Shown here piece by piece: positions 60,661 through 64,000 of a stretch of 64,000 nucleotides of DNA; position 1 is the first letter of the stretch, and every line of letters starts with the position of its first letter. The position numbers and the translations under genes are program-made. The DNA is from Dipteris shenzhenensis (Eukaryota > Polypodiophyta > Polypodiopsida > Gleicheniales): assembly GCA_047967505.1 (NCBI GenBank), contig CM106539.1. One strand, written 5' to 3'. The notes under the pieces were generated by a model that was not told the origin of the DNA, searched no databases, and saw nothing but the letters and a program-made list of their open reading frames with translations.

Positions 60661-61694
60661 ACGCGAAAGATCTAGAAATGAAGAATTCAGAATCGGAAAA
60701 TGTGAATAATTAATATGGAAAATGAAATCATGAATCTTGCATACCCTTCTCAAATAGCCCACTGCTAGTATCCATGGATCCTCTCGACATATGTTGTGCA
60801 TCATCCAAGCCAGCCGTCCGTGCGAGCAAATGTTCTCCAACGATTATCCAGTCGAATTCTCTTCTTGATTGCTTCAAAAAATTACTTGAAGCGTGTAAAC
60901 ATAGTGCTCCAACCTGCATGTTTGACCAAGACTTATATGAGTAGACAAGGATATAATGTTATGGGATCCCACATGGTCGTTCCTAGCAATCTATCGCACC
61001 CATATCAACGCTGTGCACCACATCGTCAATGCTCTAGGAGACATCGTATAGGTGAAGGTGTCCATGCATGGAAGGGGTAGGCCTCCATGCAGAAATAGAC
61101 AGGTTTACAGACGGAAGGATTATGGAGCAACAAGATCGAGCCATGTGGCTTGAGGGTGGCCTAAAGACGCTGATGGGGGACGGAAGGATCACGGAGCAAC
61201 AAGATCATGCCACGTGGCTTGAGGGTGGCCTGAAGACACTGGCGGCAGGCCAAAAACTCGAGTTGAGAACAACACAAATTTTTTTGGCCGTAATTTGTGA
61301 TGATGCATCGTCTAAAGCTTCTTTTTTGGCTTGCCCCTAGGCATTGGCTTAATTGATGGCGTATTCTCTAAGAAGCTAAATTCCCACTTATGGGCCCATC
61401 ATTTTCTCCCCCTTTCTCTCTCTTTCTCTCTCTTCTTCTTCTTCTCTCTCTCTCTCTCTCTCATCTGGAAGCTAAATTTCCATATGGCCCCATCATTTTC
61501 TCCCCCTTTCTCTCTCTCTCTCTCTCTCTCCTTCTTCTTCTTCTTCTTCTTCTTCTCACCTTCCAATTTGCATGGGCAGGCCTCTTGAATGTATTCAACT
61601 TGTGAGCACTACCTTCCAGGAAGCACTCTACTTACACTTTCATAAAAAAAGTGTCCCACACAACCTTTTGCCACATGGATTCTTTCTATTTTTG

Positions 61695-61739
<45 letters not shown>

Positions 61740-61780
61740 CCCCCTCTTCCCTTTCCCTCCCCCTCCCCCCTCCCTCATGA
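60661..61780. other. Unassigned DNA with duplication and CT-rich tracts
   Basis: GACGGAAGGAT to AAGACGCTGATGGGG is tandemly repeated with a 69-bp unit (61110-61178 and 61179-61247), keeping an open frame that repeats EQQDRAMWLEGGLKTL. No domain is recognised. 61411-61557 and 61698-61770 are CT, CTT and C-rich simple repeats. Confidence 0.5.
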
Positions 61781-61876
61781 GTAGTAAAGGAACTCCTTCT
61801 CTACCTCCATCCCCCTCCCCCTCCCTTCCTCCCTCTTGTAGTAAAGGCAGTGCTCACGAGTACTTGTAACTTGTCT
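61781..61876 (+). repeat. Dispersed repeat copy 1
   Basis: GTAGTAAAGGAACTCCTTCTCTACCTCC to GAGTACTTGTA, including a C/T-rich middle. The same order recurs at 63510-63626. Confidence 0.75.
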
Positions 61877-62519
61877 GTGAATGACAATATTAAGTCATTC
61901 ATTTTTATGTGGATGGGAGCAATGTTCCCCAATTTTTTTTTTGGCTACACAATGAGAAACCTGCAAGCTTAGAATTTGGAAGTTTCTAAATCAACATAAC
62001 AATCACAAAACGCTATGATTTGCCCTTATGAAAAGGGAAGTTTGAGCACTTAACCATATTAAAATTTTATCCTTTATTATCATGACCTTTAAAAACTTTC
62101 AAACACATTTCCAAACGGTTTAAATAATTCAAACAAAATGATCATGCATCGGAATGCATGACAAAGATTCAAACCAAAACTTGGGCTTTGAAGTCAGTTG
62201 AGGAAGCTAATATTGCAGCCCACTGTTCATTGAAAAAATTAGAAACTATATGCAAGAAAGTACAATAGAAGCAAGGAAATAATGGCCACTAATATAACCA
62301 CTTCTAACTCCATAATCATAAGAAAAACCAATTAAAAGTAGGAAACCTACTAATATAGAGTTAATCTAGAAATTGCAGCAACATAGCTAGTTACAGCTCT
62401 TAGTAGAGCAAGCTTTTGAATAACAAATGAAGAGTTAACTCGATGCATCACTACACTTCTGAGTATCATATGTCGACATGTTTTTGCTGCATTTTACCAT
62501 AATTGAATTGCTGGCATGA
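61877..62519. other. No recognised gene
   Basis: AT-rich DNA between the dispersed repeat and the hAT relic. No coding or RNA feature is seen. Confidence 0.35.
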
Positions 62520-63290
62520 AGTCAAACTCTTGTAAAGGTGGTCCATCAATTGAAATCCGCATTAGAGCATCCATGCTTTTTGACTCCAGCCTGTTTCTTA
62601 ACTTATTTTAGATAATGTTATGAATGCTAAAGCCCCTTTCACAGATAATAGTGCTAGACATTGCAACATGGCAATTTCTGCAATTCAAAGAAGCATAGGA
62701 TACTTCTCACACAACACTTAATGAAGCACCATGTGTCTTTCAAAACTTTCCCTTTCCAATCTGATGTTTCTTCAAGGCTCTTCCATCAATCATAGCTTTT
62801 GAGCTCTTGAGTGGAAGGAAACATAGAGGGAACAAGGACTTTCAAGCTCTCCATCATTTTCAGAAAATCTAGCTTGCAAGTTGCTTCTAACCTTAACACA
62901 AAATGCACGTTGGAACTCAAGAGCTTCTACAAGGTCACCTCTAATAACACATCTATCTATTCTCACTCCATAATACATATCACCTTTCAAAGCCCTCCTC
63001 ATTGTGCATAACCAGCCATCTTGACATCCAAGTTCAGGTATAGAAGGAAAGCCACACCCATCATGACCTTGCATGTTCATATCGATGTCTTGAGCACCCA
63101 TGAACTCCATCTCTATCGGAGTGATCGTAGCAGCCACAAGTGTCACATCCACGTAATGCTTATGAAAAGTATACGTCAAGCTTGCAAGATCATCCACAAT
63201 GTCTCCCAAAAAGTGCAGCATGTATATGAACTTGAAATTTGCTACCATTTTGAAAACTCTCACACTTTCTTCATGCAAGCATACCAAAAG
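62520..63290 (-). pseudogene. hAT-type transposase relic
   Basis: A 165-codon open frame (63287-62790) reads LHFLGDIVDDLASLTYTFHK and DVTLVAATITPIE, then LVEALEFQRAFCVKVRSNLQ, the pattern of the long middle region in ZNF862/hAT-like proteins. After frame breaks, 62680-62560 reads SSTIICERGFSIHNIIK and a stop-interrupted run ending near WTTF, matching the hAT C-terminal dimerisation block (CERGFS-x-N-x-IK). The catalytic N-terminal parts and terminal repeats were not found. It is a decayed DNA transposon or a domesticated relative that has also decayed. Confidence 0.65.
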
Positions 63291-63325
63291 TGGTTCTCTT
63301 CATGCAAGCATACCAAAAGTGGTTC
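63265..63325 (+). repeat. 29-bp tandem duplication
   Basis: CTTCATGCAAGCATACCAAA followed by AGTGGTTCT occurs twice in a row (63270-63298 and 63299-63327 approximately), at the edge of the hAT relic. Confidence 0.85.
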
Positions 63326-63509
63326 CAGCATTCCACAAATCTTTGATATTACCTTGAATCGGCTCAGCCACCTCATCATATGTATAAACCCAAGAAAGAC
63401 ACTTCAGGCTCATGATCATACATGTAAGTGGCATAAACAATCAAGTGCTCAAATTGAGATGTTTGTGGATTCATCGACCAAGAGACCAAAAAAGGAAGAG
63501 GACTCCATA

Positions 63510-63626
63510 GTAGTAAAGGCACTCCTTCTCTACCTCCCTCCCTCCCTCCCTCCCGCTCCCTCTCCCTCCCTCCCTCTTTCCCTCCCTCCCTCCTGAAGTA
63601 AAGGTAGTGTTCAGGAGTACTTGTAT
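63510..63626 (+). repeat. Dispersed repeat copy 2
   Basis: TAGTAAAGGCACTCCTTCTC to GAGTACTTGTA, matching 61781-61876 with a longer CCTCCCTC array in the middle. Confidence 0.75.
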
Positions 63627-63707
63627 TAGCTGCGTGCCCTTGGCTTGGCCTTATTAAAGGTGTTTCGGTTAAGAAGCGAATTCGGAACCAACTTTCACTT
63701 ACTATTT

Positions 63708-64000
63708 CACACACACACACACACTCTCTCTCCCTCTCTCTCTCTCTCTCCTCCCCCACTCTCTCTCTCTCCCTCTCACTCTCTCTCTCCCCCCCCCTCT
63801 CCAATTCATCTCTCACCCCTCAAAACCCTTCCCCCCCTTCTGTGTGTGTGTGTGTGTGAGAGTGAGCATGCGCTTTCAACCCTCTTTTCCATGCTATGCA
63901 TCCAATTCCTTTGTGTGCGTGTGTGTGAGCGTGCGCTCTCAAACCTCTTTTCCATGCTATGCATCCAATTCGTTTTCTTTACGGTAGGCAACCTAGGGAG
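63708..64000. repeat. CA/CT/TG microsatellites and 66-bp tandem duplication
   Basis: (CA)n and (CT)n with C runs at 63708-63800, (TG)n at 63841-63859. From 63860, GAGYGTGCGCTYTCAA and CTCTTTTCCATGCTATGCATCC occur twice (63860-63918 and 63928-63980). No gene. Confidence 0.85.

Overview
The window looks like the nuclear genome of a land plant. The evidence is a plant-type PAI gene (plastid tryptophan pathway), a TPX2-family gene with plant-type C-terminal motifs and GT-AG introns, Ty1/copia and Ty3/gypsy retrotransposons primed by initiator-methionine tRNA, and many long (AG)n and (AT)n microsatellites. An 8.8 kb intron full of old transposons fits a large, repeat-rich genome such as a fern or gymnosperm, but the sequence alone does not settle the lineage.

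Only two host genes can be supported. One is a TPX2-family microtubule-associated protein gene on the minus strand (13911-17418, eight or nine exons). The other is phosphoribosylanthranilate isomerase on the plus strand (about 36739-47293, four exons). The two are unrelated in function and there is no operon-like organisation.

Almost everything else is transposon or decayed transposon. Region by region: 1-2300, copia gag and LTR fragments framed by inverted and direct repeats; 2520-7640, two Ty3/gypsy relics of related families facing each other; 7948-8700, tandem and dispersed short repeats; 9785-10068, a copia reverse transcriptase scrap; 13911-17418, the TPX2-family gene; 21563-25064, a complete non-coding LTR element with a 5-bp target duplication; 27235-29845, a second non-coding LTR element with internal 180-bp repeats; 30750-33120, a Ty3/gypsy relic missing its reverse transcriptase; 34196-36020, direct repeats; 37939-46776, the PAI intron, holding a Ty3/gypsy relic with its 5' LTR and a second, oppositely oriented LTR; 48876-54773, a nearly intact copia element with almost identical LTRs; 54774-60280, unassigned DNA with GA arrays; 60285-60660, an integrase scrap; 62520-63290, a hAT-type transposase relic; 63700-64000, microsatellites.

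A recurrent theme is short two- or three-copy tandem duplication (18-180 bp) inside the relic DNA. All exon boundaries and domain calls come from reading the sequence by eye; no database search was run.
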